Source: Nocardia rosealba (GTDB taxonomy: Bacteria > Actinomycetota > Actinomycetes > Mycobacteriales > Mycobacteriaceae). From it: DNA of 64,000 bases. Under the pieces are notes generated by a model. The model searched no databases. It was not told the DNA's origin and saw only the letters and a program-made list of their open reading frames with translations. The DNA lies in contig NZ_JAIWNA010000001.1 in NCBI RefSeq assembly GCF_020216065.1, positions 1,021,398 to 1,085,397 on the forward strand, in the 5' to 3' direction. Both the position numbers and the translations under genes were made by a program. Shown piece after piece: positions 51,144 to 60,700 of this stretch. The first letter of the stretch is position 1, and each line of letters opens with the position of its first letter.

Positions 51144-52880
51144 TCAACTCGGGAGCGGGAGGAATTCCACGAGGTCGCCGTCTTCGGCGGATGGTCCCAC
51201 GATGACCAGTCCGTCGCGGTCGACGAGTCCGCCCAGGTGGGCGGTGCGGATGTTCGGGTCACCGATCCAGCCGCCTTCGGGGGCGTAGCGCGCGGGCGTG
51301 ATGCGGGTGACGGGGGCGGCGATTTCGGCGGCATTGTGCAGCGGGCCGAGAACGGTGCGTGGCGGCGCCGCCGCGGTGCGGGCCGCGACGATCGCCGGGG
51401 TGAGGGCGAGTAGTACGGCGATGGCGGCGAAGGGGTTACCGGGCAGGCCGAGAACCGTTGGGCCGTCGGACAATTCGGCTACGACGGTCGAACCACCGGG
51501 GCGCAGTGCGAGTCTCGGGACGACGATGCGGGCACCGGTGCGCGCCAGCGCGGTACGCAACTGGTCGGCGGCGCCGCCACCGGTGGCGCCGACCACGACC
51601 AGCAGATCGAGACCGGTTGTGGCGGTGAGCATGTCGTCGAAACTGTGCGCGGTGTCGCGCAGGTGCACCCGGTCGACCACGCGTACACCGCAGCCGGTGA
51701 GCAGGTCCGGCAGGACGGGGCCGATCGAGTCGCGGGTCTGCCCGGCCTGCAGCGGGCCGGTGCTGCGGATCTCGTCCCCTGTCATGACTATTCGAGCTCG
51801 GACGGGCCCACGGACCGAACCCGTTGTCACCTCCACCGAGGCGGCGGCCGAGCGCAGCGCCGCGGTCACCCGGGTGCCCGCCGGGGCGACCCGATCACCG
51901 ACCCGCAGGTCCTCGCCGCTGCGCCGCACATCGCCCCGGATCGGTGTGTCGGGCCGCCGTGCCAGATCGTCGCCGGTGACCACGGCGAACTCGTCACGCA
52001 GCACGGAGGTGGTTCCGTCGGGCACGTGCGCACCGGTCGCGATCCGCACCGCCTCGCCGGGCAACAGCCCGAGTGGCCTTGCGCCACCGGCGAATCCGAT
52101 ATCGCGGCGCAGCCGCCACGGGCCGTCACCGCATACGGCGTAGCCGTCCATGGCCGAGACGTCGAAGCGCGGCAGCGCGCCCGCCGCGAGCACCGGTTCG
52201 GCCAGGGCGGCGCCGGGTACGTCGGCGAAAGCGGCGTCGTAGGCGATCAACGGGGTGAGTGTGCCGGCGATCCGATTCCTGGCTTCGGTGAGGTCGAGGC
52301 GGGCGTCGTTGTCGACGGACTCGCGGGCCCGGCGCACCTCCTCCTCGGTGTCGCAGTCGGTGGTGCCCGGCAGTTCGACCAGTGCGGTCTCGGTGGGGAT
52401 GATCGCCTTCATCGGCTGGTTCACCAGGGCGTCCAGACCTGCCAGCGCCGCCGTGAGCGCGGTGCGCCGCCACACGCCGACCAGGTACTGCGGGCGGCCC
52501 GACGCATCGATGGCGAACACCGCTTCGGCGGTGGACTCGGCTGCGCGAAGCAATAATCCACGCACGGTGTCGTGCGTCAGGAACGGCATGTCGGCGGCGA
52601 GCACAACGATCCACGGCGCCGACTCCGGCCCCAGCGCGGCCAGCCCGGTGCCGATGGCGGCCACCGGCCCCGACCCCGGCGGGACCTCACGCACCTGCTT
52701 GATCCGCGCGTCGAGCTCGGGTCGCGGCGGACCCACCACAACTACCTCACCGCAATCGCGCACCGCCCCGAGCGCTGCCTCGAGCATCGACCGCCCACCG
52801 ATCACGATCCCGGGCTTGTCGACCCCACCCATCCGGCTGGCCCGCCCGCCCGCCAGCACGATCGCATCGGCATCGGTCAT
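51144..52880 (-). CDS. mobA-moeA: Fused MobA-like nucleotidyltransferase / MoeA-like molybdotransferase
   Basis: Residues 1-185 or so of this 578-aa protein resemble MobA (LAGGRASRMGGVDKPG, VVLAADMPFL), which attaches GMP to molybdopterin. The rest resembles MoeA, which inserts molybdate (PRFDVSAMDGYAV, IVMTGDEI, LGLPGNPFAA). In the MoeA part the usual GG-x-S-x-G-x2-D reads GATGGGAAD (Ser lost, Asp kept), and the usual PGKP reads RPGGST. Activity is therefore not certain. It can serve NarG, which uses the bis-MGD cofactor. It lies 68 bp downstream of the ATL gene on the same strand. Confidence 0.85.
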   Translation of the reverse strand: MTDADAIVLAGGRASRMGGVDKPGIVIGGRSMLEAALGAVRDCGEVVVVGPPRPELDARIKQVREVPPGSGPVAAIGTGLAALGPESAPWIVVLAADMPFLTHDTVRGLLLRAAESTAEAVFAIDASGRPQYLVGVWRRTALTAALAGLDALVNQPMKAIIPTETALVELPGTTDCDTEEEVRRARESVDNDARLDLTEARNRIAGTLTPLIAYDAAFADVPGAALAEPVLAAGALPRFDVSAMDGYAVCGDGPWRLRRDIGFAGGARPLGLLPGEAVRIATGAHVPDGTTSVLRDEFAVVTGDDLARRPDTPIRGDVRRSGEDLRVGDRVAPAGTRVTAALRSAAASVEVTTGSVRGPVRARIVMTGDEIRSTGPLQAGQTRDSIGPVLPDLLTGCGVRVVDRVHLRDTAHSFDDMLTATTGLDLLVVVGATGGGAADQLRTALARTGARIVVPRLALRPGGSTVVAELSDGPTVLGLPGNPFAAIAVLLALTPAIVAARTAAAPPRTVLGPLHNAAEIAAPVTRITPARYAPEGGWIGDPNIRTAHLGGLVDRDGLVIVGPSAEDGDLVEFLPLPS

Positions 52881-52948
52881 GAGACCAGCGAAGTAGTCGA
52901 CATGTCGGCCATGCTAATCGCGCCGCCCCGCCGGTTCCGACCCGATCG

Positions 52949-53239
52949 TCAGAGGCGGGCGGTGCGCAGGTCGATGCGGCCGTCGGTGATGGGGACTCCT
53001 TCCTCGGCGAGGAGGCTGAGCTGGCGGGTGGCGAGGTGGGGGGAGGGGCGGCCGGAGGCGGGGACGACGCGGTGCCAGGGGAGATCGGAGGAGTCGGTGC
53101 GCATGATCCAGCCGACCGTGCGCGGCGAGGACAGGCCTACGGCGGCGGCGAGGTCACCGTAGGTGGCGACGCGGCCGGGTGGGATGGCGGCGACGAGGGC
53201 GCGCACCCGTTCCACCTGGTCGTCGGTCGTCGCGGGCAC
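52949..53239 (-). CDS. Alkyltransferase-like DNA-binding protein (ATL)
   Basis: This 96-aa protein matches the C-terminal DNA-binding domain of O6-methylguanine methyltransferase, with the active-site PCHRV replaced by PWHRVV. Such ATL proteins cannot transfer the alkyl group. They mark alkylated bases for nucleotide excision repair. It corresponds in position to M. tuberculosis Rv3204. The GTG start at 53239 lies 3 bp after the hydrolase stop. Confidence 0.88.
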   Translation of the reverse strand: MPATTDDQVERVRALVAAIPPGRVATYGDLAAAVGLSSPRTVGWIMRTDSSDLPWHRVVPASGRPSPHLATRQLSLLAEEGVPITDGRIDLRTARL

Positions 53240-53242
53240 GGT

Positions 53243-54031
53243 CTACAGCACCGATGCGATGAGCGCGGCCGTCTCGGCGGGACGGGCCTGCGGGACCATG
53301 TGGTCGCAGTCCCAGTCGTGAGCGGTGAAATCGGTGAGCTCGGCGGCCAGCGCACCGCGGAATTCGGGCGTGACATACGGCGGCTGCACCTTCGCGGCCT
53401 GGACCAGCACCGTCGGCACGTCGGCGGGCGGCAGCACGAACGGGCGGGCCAGCTGTCCCCAGTACGAGGTGATCGCCGGCTGGAAGGTGCGCCACCGCAC
53501 CCGGCCGCCCTCGGCGGGCACCAGGTGCTCGGCGAGCTCGCGCTCGAGTTCGGCCGGGTCGACCTCGTCGGGGCCCCACGCGCTCACCTGTTTGTCCGAG
53601 CGGGCCTCGTCGACATCGGTGTAATCGGGTGAGGCCAGGTCGGCGGCGGCCACCTGTTCCATCAGCTTCGGGTCGATCCCGATGGCCGGATCCAGCAGCA
53701 CCAGCGAGCGCACGAGCTCGCGATGGGCGCGCGCCAGATAGATGCCGACCGCGCCACCGAACGAATGCCCGACCACGACGACCGGGCCGTCGGTCTCCGC
53801 CCGCACGAGTGCGGCCACATCGGCGGCGAGAGTATCGATATCCCACGGCGGCAGCGAGGTGGAACGACCGTGTCCGCGCAGGTCGGGCGCGATCACCCGG
53901 GCCTGCGGCAGATGCCGGGTGGCGAGGGTTTCCCATCGGTTGCCATGGCCGGTGAGGCCGTGCAGGGCGAGGACGACGGGACCGTCGGCAGGGCCGAAAC
54001 GTTGCACATGAAGCGACGACACGACAGTCAT
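53243..54031 (-). CDS. Alpha/beta hydrolase (LipV-like)
   Basis: This 262-aa protein has the nucleophile elbow GHSFGG, an acid residue in the following strand region, and a C-terminal His in DWDCDHMVPQ. The oxyanion motif ALHGLTGHG lies near residue 25. There is no signal peptide. It occupies the place of M. tuberculosis lipV (Rv3203), next to the ATL gene and divergent from adnA. The substrate is unknown, most likely a carboxylic ester. Confidence 0.88.
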   Translation of the reverse strand: MTVVSSLHVQRFGPADGPVVLALHGLTGHGNRWETLATRHLPQARVIAPDLRGHGRSTSLPPWDIDTLAADVAALVRAETDGPVVVVGHSFGGAVGIYLARAHRELVRSLVLLDPAIGIDPKLMEQVAAADLASPDYTDVDEARSDKQVSAWGPDEVDPAELERELAEHLVPAEGGRVRWRTFQPAITSYWGQLARPFVLPPADVPTVLVQAAKVQPPYVTPEFRGALAAELTDFTAHDWDCDHMVPQARPAETAALIASVL

Positions 54032-54085
54032 TGTGGCCGGTCGCGCGCTGTCGCGCAGCGTGTCCCCCGATGGGGGTGGGCGGGC

Positions 54086-57000
54086 GTGTCGGTGGGGTCT
54101 GTTGCAATAGCCGATGTGGTGCGATCGGATAGCTCGGTGCGACTCGTGCGCCGGACGACGCGAGCGCCCCGGCCGCGAGCCTGGGGCGCGCCTGTTCGCG
54201 CGCTGTTCGCCGAACAAGCCCAACCCGCCCCGCCGCGCCCCGGTTGGCTGCCCTGGCAGGTGCTCGGCGGCCCCGGCACGGGCAAGACCTCGCTGCTGGT
54301 CGACCTGGTCGCGGCCCGCATCACCGACGGTGCCGACCCGTCTTCGGTCCTTGTCCTCACCCACACCAAACACGCCGCCGCGGCCCTGCGCGACGCCATC
54401 ACCCACCGGCTCGGCCCGCACACCGGCATCCCCGGTGCCAGCCGCGAACCCATGGTGCGCACGCTGCACTCCTACGCCTTCTCGGTGCTGCGCCGCCACG
54501 CCGAACGGCACGGCAACCCGCCGCCACGTCTGCTCACCGGTGCCGAACAAGACGCGGTCCTGCGCGAGATGCTGCGCGGCGACCTCGAGGACATCGAGCA
54601 GGGCGCGCGCGGACTGTGGCCACCGCGCCTACAACCCGCGCTCGCCCTCGGCGGGTTCGCCGAACAACTGCGTGACCTGATGTTGCGCGCCACCGAACGC
54701 GGGATCGGCCCCGAGGACCTGATGAAGCTCGGCCGCGAACACGACAACGACGCGTGGGTGGCGGCAGGCCGGTTCCTGCAACGCTACGAAGAGGCGTCGA
54801 TGCTGCGCTGGTCGGTCGGTGTGGCCGCGCCGGAAGCCACCGCGCCCGCCCTCGACGCCGCCGAACTCGTCGGTGCCGCCCTCGACGCGCTCGCGGGCGA
54901 CCGCAATCTCCTTGCGGCCGAACGTGATCGGATCCGGTACCTGCTCGTCGACGACGCCCAGCACCTGGATCCGCAAGCCGCGACCCTGGTGCGCGCGATC
55001 GGCAGCGGCAGCGCGAGCACTGTTGTCACCGGCGACCCCGACCAGGCCGTGTTCACCTTCCGTGGCGCCGACTCGCGGTTCCTCGTCGACCTCGACACGG
55101 TCCCCCAACGCCGAATCATCCTGCGCCACAACCATCGCAGCGGTGCGCCGATCCGCCTGGCCACCGCGCGCATCGCCGCCCGGCTGCCGGGCAGTGCGCG
55201 TCATCGGGTGCTGCCGGGGCAGGAGTCGCGCGCTGACCTGAACGAGCCAGAGGCCGAGGTGGAATCGCTCGGCGGGGAGCCGGCAGACGGACCGCCGCCG
55301 GACGACGAGACCAGCGTGCGGGTTCGGGTGTTGTCGACGCCCGCCAAGGAAGCCGCGCTGATCGCGGACCATTTGCGACGCGCGCATCTCACCGATGGTG
55401 TGCCGTGGTCGGACATGGCCGTGATCGTGCGATCGGTGCCGTTGTCGCTGGCGCCGTTGCGGCGGGCGCTGCTCGCCGCCGGAGTGCCGGTGCGCAGGCC
55501 CGCCGTGGCCGAACCGCTGGCGCGCAGGCGTGGCGCGGCGTGGATGGTGCTGGCGCTGCGGGTGCTGCTGGCCGGTGACCGGTCGCGGCCGGGGTCGCGA
55601 CGGGCCATCGACTCGGTGTTCTCGCCCGAAGACGCCATGGATCTGCTGTCGGGGCCGCTCGGTGGGGCCGATCAGATCGCCCTGCGCAGGTTGCGCCGTG
55701 GCATCCGCCGCAGCGTGCTCGACCTCGAACGCACCGGCGCCCTGGCGGGTACACCGCCCGAGGCGGCGGATCAGTTCCTGCTGTGGGACGAACCGCCGCC
55801 ACCACCGGAACTGCCCGAGCCCGAACCGGATCCGATCGACGACGAGTGGCTGCCCCCGCCGCCGGACCCCGACGACCCGCTGCGCCCGGAGCCCGAACCG
55901 GATTGGGATGTCGCCGAACGACTTCCCGACGACATCGACGTCCTCGACGCCGAAACCATGCCACCCGCGCTGGATGTCGTCGCCGCGCCGCCGCGCCCGG
56001 AACCGGCCGAGGTGCCGCTGATCGATCAGTCCTCGGCCGAGGTGCTGCGTGACCTCATCGTCGGTATCGGCGAGCCCCGTCTGCTCGACGGTCTCACCGA
56101 GGTGGAGGCGGCCCCGCTGCACCGGGTGCTGCGCGCCGTCGACAAGGCCAGGCAGGCCCAAGTACGTGACAAGGGCCTCGAGGACGTGCTCTGGACCCTG
56201 TGGACCAGTTCACGACTGGAGCGCCGCTGGTTCCGGCAGTCCCGTCGCGGCGGCGCGGCCGGTATGCAAGCCGACCGCGACCTCGACGCCGCCGTCGAAT
56301 TGTTCGACGCCGCAGCGGCCTACGTGGACCGGCTGCCCAAGGCGGGCATCGAGGGTTTCGTGGAATATCTGCTGCACCAGCAGATTCCGCAGCAGGGCAG
56401 GCCGATGACCGCCGAAACAGAGGCCGTCACGCTGCTCAGCGCACACGCGGCAGCGGGCCGGGAATGGGACGTGGTCGCGGTCGCCGCCGTGCAGGAAGGC
56501 ATCTGGCCCAACCCGCGTGCGCGCGGCACGTTGCTGCACACCGAGGACCTGGTCGACCTGGTGGCCGGTGTCGACCCGGCGGCGAAGACGAACCGGGCGG
56601 CCCCGATTCTCGCCGAAGAACGCAGACTGCTGCTCGTCGCGTGCAGCCGGGCTCGGCGCTCGCTGCTGGTGACAGCTGTCGAATCCGTTGCGGGAGAACA
56701 GGATCTGGTGCCGTCTCGGTTCCTCACCGAGCTGCTCGGCGACGACGACACCGGCGAACCGGGCGCCCTGCCCGTCGCCGATCCCGGCCGCGCGCTGGTG
56801 ATGCACGCGCTGGTCGCCGAATTGCGCGGTGTGGTCTGCGATCCCGGCGCCGACCCGCAGCGCCGCGACCGCGCGGCCCGGCAGCTGGCACGCCTGGCCG
56901 ATGCCGGTGTGCCGGGTACCGACCCCGACGACTGGTACGGCACCGCGGCGCTGAGCAGCGAACGCGAACTGTGGGACGACGACGATTCACCCATCGGCCT

Positions 57001-57781
57001 GTCCCCGTCGACCGTCGAACTGCTGCGCACCTGTCCGCTGCGCTGGGCGCTGGAACGTCACGGCGGCACCGACGGCGACAACCCGCACGCCGTGAAGGGC
57101 AACCTCGTGCACACCCTGGTGCAGGCACTGGCGGGCAACGTGCCCGAACACCAGGTGCGCGCCGCCCTCGACCAGGCGTGGAAGGCGATCGACCCCGCCA
57201 CCGGCTGGCACTCCCGCCAGGAACTGCGCCGCACCGAGGCCATGCTCGAGACCTTCCTCGCCTGGGTGCGCACCACCCGTGGCGAACTCACCCAGGCCGG
57301 GGTCGAGGTGCCGGTGGACTGCGTGTTGCCGCCGCGCGCCGAAGGCGAACGGCCCGTGCGTATCCGGGGCCGGGTCGACCGGCTCGAACGCGACGCGCAG
57401 GGCCGCTTCGTGATCGTCGACGTGAAGACGGGCAAGACCCCGATCAGCGCGAAGACCGTCGCCGACCACGCCCAGCTGGCCACCTACCAGGTCGCCGCCG
57501 CCCACGGCGCGCTCGACGAGGAGGACACCGAACCTGGTGAGCCGGGCGGTGCGCGCCTGGTCTACGTCGCCAAACCCCACAACAAGACCGGGGCGACCGA
57601 ACGCGCCCAGGACCCCCTCGACGCCGAGGGACTCGAGCAGTGGCGAACCACCATTCACGACGCCGCCGCGGCCACCCGCGGCCCCGGCTACCTCGCGGTG
57701 CGCAACGACGGGTGCAGGCACTGCCCGGTCGGCGGCAGTTGTCCCGTGCGTGACACCGGACGGCAGGTGACCGACGAGTGA
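54086..57781 (+). CDS. adnA: AdnA: helicase-nuclease subunit of the AdnAB resection complex
   Basis: This protein of about 1231 aa is a UvrD-like motor with Walker A GGPGTGKT (61-68), Walker B LLVDDAQHLD and GDPDQAVFTFRGA. It ends in a RecB/AddB-type nuclease with IVDVKTGK. Cysteines in LRTCPLRW and GCRHCPVGGSC likely bind [4Fe-4S]. AdnAB resects double-strand breaks in mycobacteria. A Pro/Glu/Asp-rich insertion of about 80 residues lies at 55785-56030. It corresponds to Rv3202c. The GTG at 54086 is one of several possible starts; GTGs at 54116 and 54119 are others. Confidence 0.88.
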   Translation: MSVGSVAIADVVRSDSSVRLVRRTTRAPRPRAWGAPVRALFAEQAQPAPPRPGWLPWQVLGGPGTGKTSLLVDLVAARITDGADPSSVLVLTHTKHAAAALRDAITHRLGPHTGIPGASREPMVRTLHSYAFSVLRRHAERHGNPPPRLLTGAEQDAVLREMLRGDLEDIEQGARGLWPPRLQPALALGGFAEQLRDLMLRATERGIGPEDLMKLGREHDNDAWVAAGRFLQRYEEASMLRWSVGVAAPEATAPALDAAELVGAALDALAGDRNLLAAERDRIRYLLVDDAQHLDPQAATLVRAIGSGSASTVVTGDPDQAVFTFRGADSRFLVDLDTVPQRRIILRHNHRSGAPIRLATARIAARLPGSARHRVLPGQESRADLNEPEAEVESLGGEPADGPPPDDETSVRVRVLSTPAKEAALIADHLRRAHLTDGVPWSDMAVIVRSVPLSLAPLRRALLAAGVPVRRPAVAEPLARRRGAAWMVLALRVLLAGDRSRPGSRRAIDSVFSPEDAMDLLSGPLGGADQIALRRLRRGIRRSVLDLERTGALAGTPPEAADQFLLWDEPPPPPELPEPEPDPIDDEWLPPPPDPDDPLRPEPEPDWDVAERLPDDIDVLDAETMPPALDVVAAPPRPEPAEVPLIDQSSAEVLRDLIVGIGEPRLLDGLTEVEAAPLHRVLRAVDKARQAQVRDKGLEDVLWTLWTSSRLERRWFRQSRRGGAAGMQADRDLDAAVELFDAAAAYVDRLPKAGIEGFVEYLLHQQIPQQGRPMTAETEAVTLLSAHAAAGREWDVVAVAAVQEGIWPNPRARGTLLHTEDLVDLVAGVDPAAKTNRAAPILAEERRLLLVACSRARRSLLVTAVESVAGEQDLVPSRFLTELLGDDDTGEPGALPVADPGRALVMHALVAELRGVVCDPGADPQRRDRAARQLARLADAGVPGTDPDDWYGTAALSSERELWDDDDSPIGLSPSTVELLRTCPLRWALERHGGTDGDNPHAVKGNLVHTLVQALAGNVPEHQVRAALDQAWKAIDPATGWHSRQELRRTEAMLETFLAWVRTTRGELTQAGVEVPVDCVLPPRAEGERPVRIRGRVDRLERDAQGRFVIVDVKTGKTPISAKTVADHAQLATYQVAAAHGALDEEDTEPGEPGGARLVYVAKPHNKTGATERAQDPLDAEGLEQWRTTIHDAAAATRGPGYLAVRNDGCRHCPVGGSCPVRDTGRQVTDE

Positions 57782-60700
57782 GCGGCGTGCGCGTCACCCC
57801 GCAGCGGCTGGCCGACGCGCTCGGCCTGCCGCCACCGACCGACGAACAGGCGGCTGTCATCGCGGCCCCGCCCGGTCCGACGCTGGTGGTCGCGGGCGCG
57901 GGTGCGGGTAAGACCGAGACGATGGCCGCGCGTGTGGTGTGGATGGTCGCCAATCAGCTCGTCGCCCCCGACGAGGTGCTCGGTCTCACCTTCACCCGAA
58001 AAGCCGCACAGCAGTTGACCTCTCGCATCCGTACCCGGCTCGCCCGCTTGGCTGGCGCACCGCTGGTGCGCGAGATCGATCCCAGCGGTGCGCTGCGCAC
58101 TGTCATCGCGGGCGCCGAACCGGAGATCAGCACCTACCACTCGTACGCGGGCAGGCTGCTCACCGCGCACGGTCTGCTGCTGCCGGTGGAACCCTCGGCC
58201 GCGCTGCTCACCCAGACGCAGCTGTGGCAGCTCGCCCACGAGGTGGTCCGCTCCTGGGACGGCGACCTCGATACCGACCGCACCCCCGTCTCGGTCACCG
58301 AGGCGGTGCTCGCGCTGTCCGGGCAGCTCGCCGAGCACCTGGTGGAGCCGGAGGAACTCGCCGAAGCCCACGCCGAGCTGGAAAAACTCGTCTACACCCT
58401 GCCCGCCGGACCGCGTCAGCGCGGTGGCCCGAGCCAGAAGCTCCAGGATGTGGTCAACGCCCAGCGCGAGCGTGTCGCGTTGCTTCCGCTGGTCCGTCAG
58501 CTCGCCGAGGCACTCGAGCGCCGAGGCGCTCTCGACTTCGGCTCGCAGATGTCCCTGGCTGCCCGCCTGGCCGTCGACCACCCGGAGGTAGCCGCCGCCG
58601 AGCGTGCCCGCTTCAAACTGGTCCTGCTCGACGAATACCAGGACACCGGCCACGCCCAACGCGTCCTCCTGTCGGCCCTGTTCGGCAATGCGAAAGCGGT
58701 AGAACACAATCGGCGCACCGAGCCGGTACGTGTGCGGGCATCGGCCACGCCCGACCATGCGACGCTGTGGTCGGACGACCCAGCCCACGGTGAAATCGGC
58801 CCCGACGGGCGCCGGGCAGCTGGCTCCAGTCGCCACGGTGATGGGGGTGGTGAGCGCCGCGATGGCGTCGCAGGCGAAGGTCGCCCTGGAGAGTCGGATG
58901 GTGAGGGTCGCCGTGGTGAGGCGGATGGTGAGGGTTACCGCGGTCAGGCCGATGGTGAGGGTCGCCATGGGGACGGGGGCGGTGGGCGGCGCGGTGGTGC
59001 CGGCGGTGGTGAGCGCTACGTTCGTGCAGATGGCGGCGGCGCCGATTCCTCGGACTCCGGCCTGCTGGGTGAAGACGGTACTGGCGGGTCGGGGTGCGGA
59101 AGTAGGGGTGGGGAAACAGGTTCCGGCGGGCTTGCGGTGACGGCGGTCGGTGATCCGATGCAATCGATCTACGGGTGGCGTGGTGCCTCGGCGGCGAACC
59201 TACCTCGTTTCGCGACGGATTTCCCTGTGCGCGAGGGTGTTCCGGCGCCGATCCTGCCGTTGCTCACCAGTTGGCGGAATCCGCCGGAAGCGCTGGCGCT
59301 GGCGAATCTCGTGGCCGACCCGTTGCGGTTGCGGGCGCGCGCGGCCGGGGGTGCGACTGTGGATGCTCTGCGTGCCAAGCCGGATGCGCATGCGGGCACC
59401 GTCGAACTGGCGCTCACGGAAACGGTTGCGCAGGAACGTGACTGGATCGCCGAGCGGATCGCCCGCGAGTGGATCCAGGCGCGGGAAGAGGGAGAACCTC
59501 CGCCCACATCGGCGGTACTGATCCGGCGCAACGCCGATGCCGCACCGCTGGCCGAAGCCTTGCGCGAACAGGGTCTTCCGGTCGAAATCGTCGGGCTCGG
59601 TGGTCTTTTGGCGACCCCCGAGGTGGCCGACATCGTCGCTACCCTGCGGCTGATCGCCGAACCGGGCACCGGAAGCGCGGCGGTGCGCATCCTCACCGGC
59701 GCGCGCTGGCGCATCGGTGTCGCCGACCTCGCTGCCCTGGCCAAGCGGGCGCGCATGCTGTCGATCGGCAGCCTGTCCGGCGATGCCTCCACCGCGATCA
59801 CCGACGCGAGCGGGCTGGCATCGGCCCTGCGCGAGGTCGCCCCCGAACCGACCGAGCGGGCGGGACTTGCCGACGCCATCGCCGACCCCGGTCCGGCGGA
59901 GAACTATTCGGAGGCGGGTTACGCGCGCATCATCGCACTCGGCGAGGAATTGGCCGCCCTGCGCGAACGCAGTGGGCAACCACTGGTCGAACTCGTCGCC
60001 GATGTCGAGCGGACGATCGGTGTCGGCGTGGAAACCCAGACCCGCCGCGCCATCGCGGGCGGTGGCGCGGGCCGCGAGCACCTGGATGCTTTCGCCGAGG
60101 TCGTCGCGGGCTACGCCGCCGATTCGCGTGCCTCGCTCAGCGGCCTGCTCGCCTTCTTCACCGCCGCCGAATCCGTCGAAAACGGTTTGGAGCCGGGCGA
60201 AGTGGAGGTCGCCCGCGACCGCGTGCAGGTGCTCACGGTGCACGCGGCCAAGGGCCTCGAATGGGAGGTGGTCGCGGTGCCGCACGTGAGCGCCTCGGTG
60301 TTCCCCTCGACCACCGCACTGAGCACCTGGCTCGGCGCCCTCACCGAACTCCCCACCACCCTGCGCGGCGACCGCGCCCAGCCCGACGCCGCCGAAGGCG
60401 TCCCGGTCCTCGACCTGAGTGGCGTCGGTGACCGCGCCGAACTCGAACAGGCCATCGCCGAACACCGCGACGCCCTCAAGAGCCGCCGCCTGGACGAAGA
60501 GCGCCGCCTGTTCTACGTCGCCCTCACCAGAACCGAACGGGTACTGCTGGTTTCGGCCTACTACTGGCCCGAAACCGGCACTTCGCAGAAGGGGCCGTCG
60601 GAGTTCCTGCTCGAACTCAAAGAGGCCAACGACGACCCCGACAACCCCGCCCACGGTGTCGCGACCGTCGCCCGCTGGGACGACAAACCACCGGCCGACG

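Noticed and set aside
52949..53239. Active O6-methylguanine methyltransferase
   Set aside because: The acceptor Cys is Trp (PWHRVV) and the N-terminal domain is absent, so it is an ATL protein.
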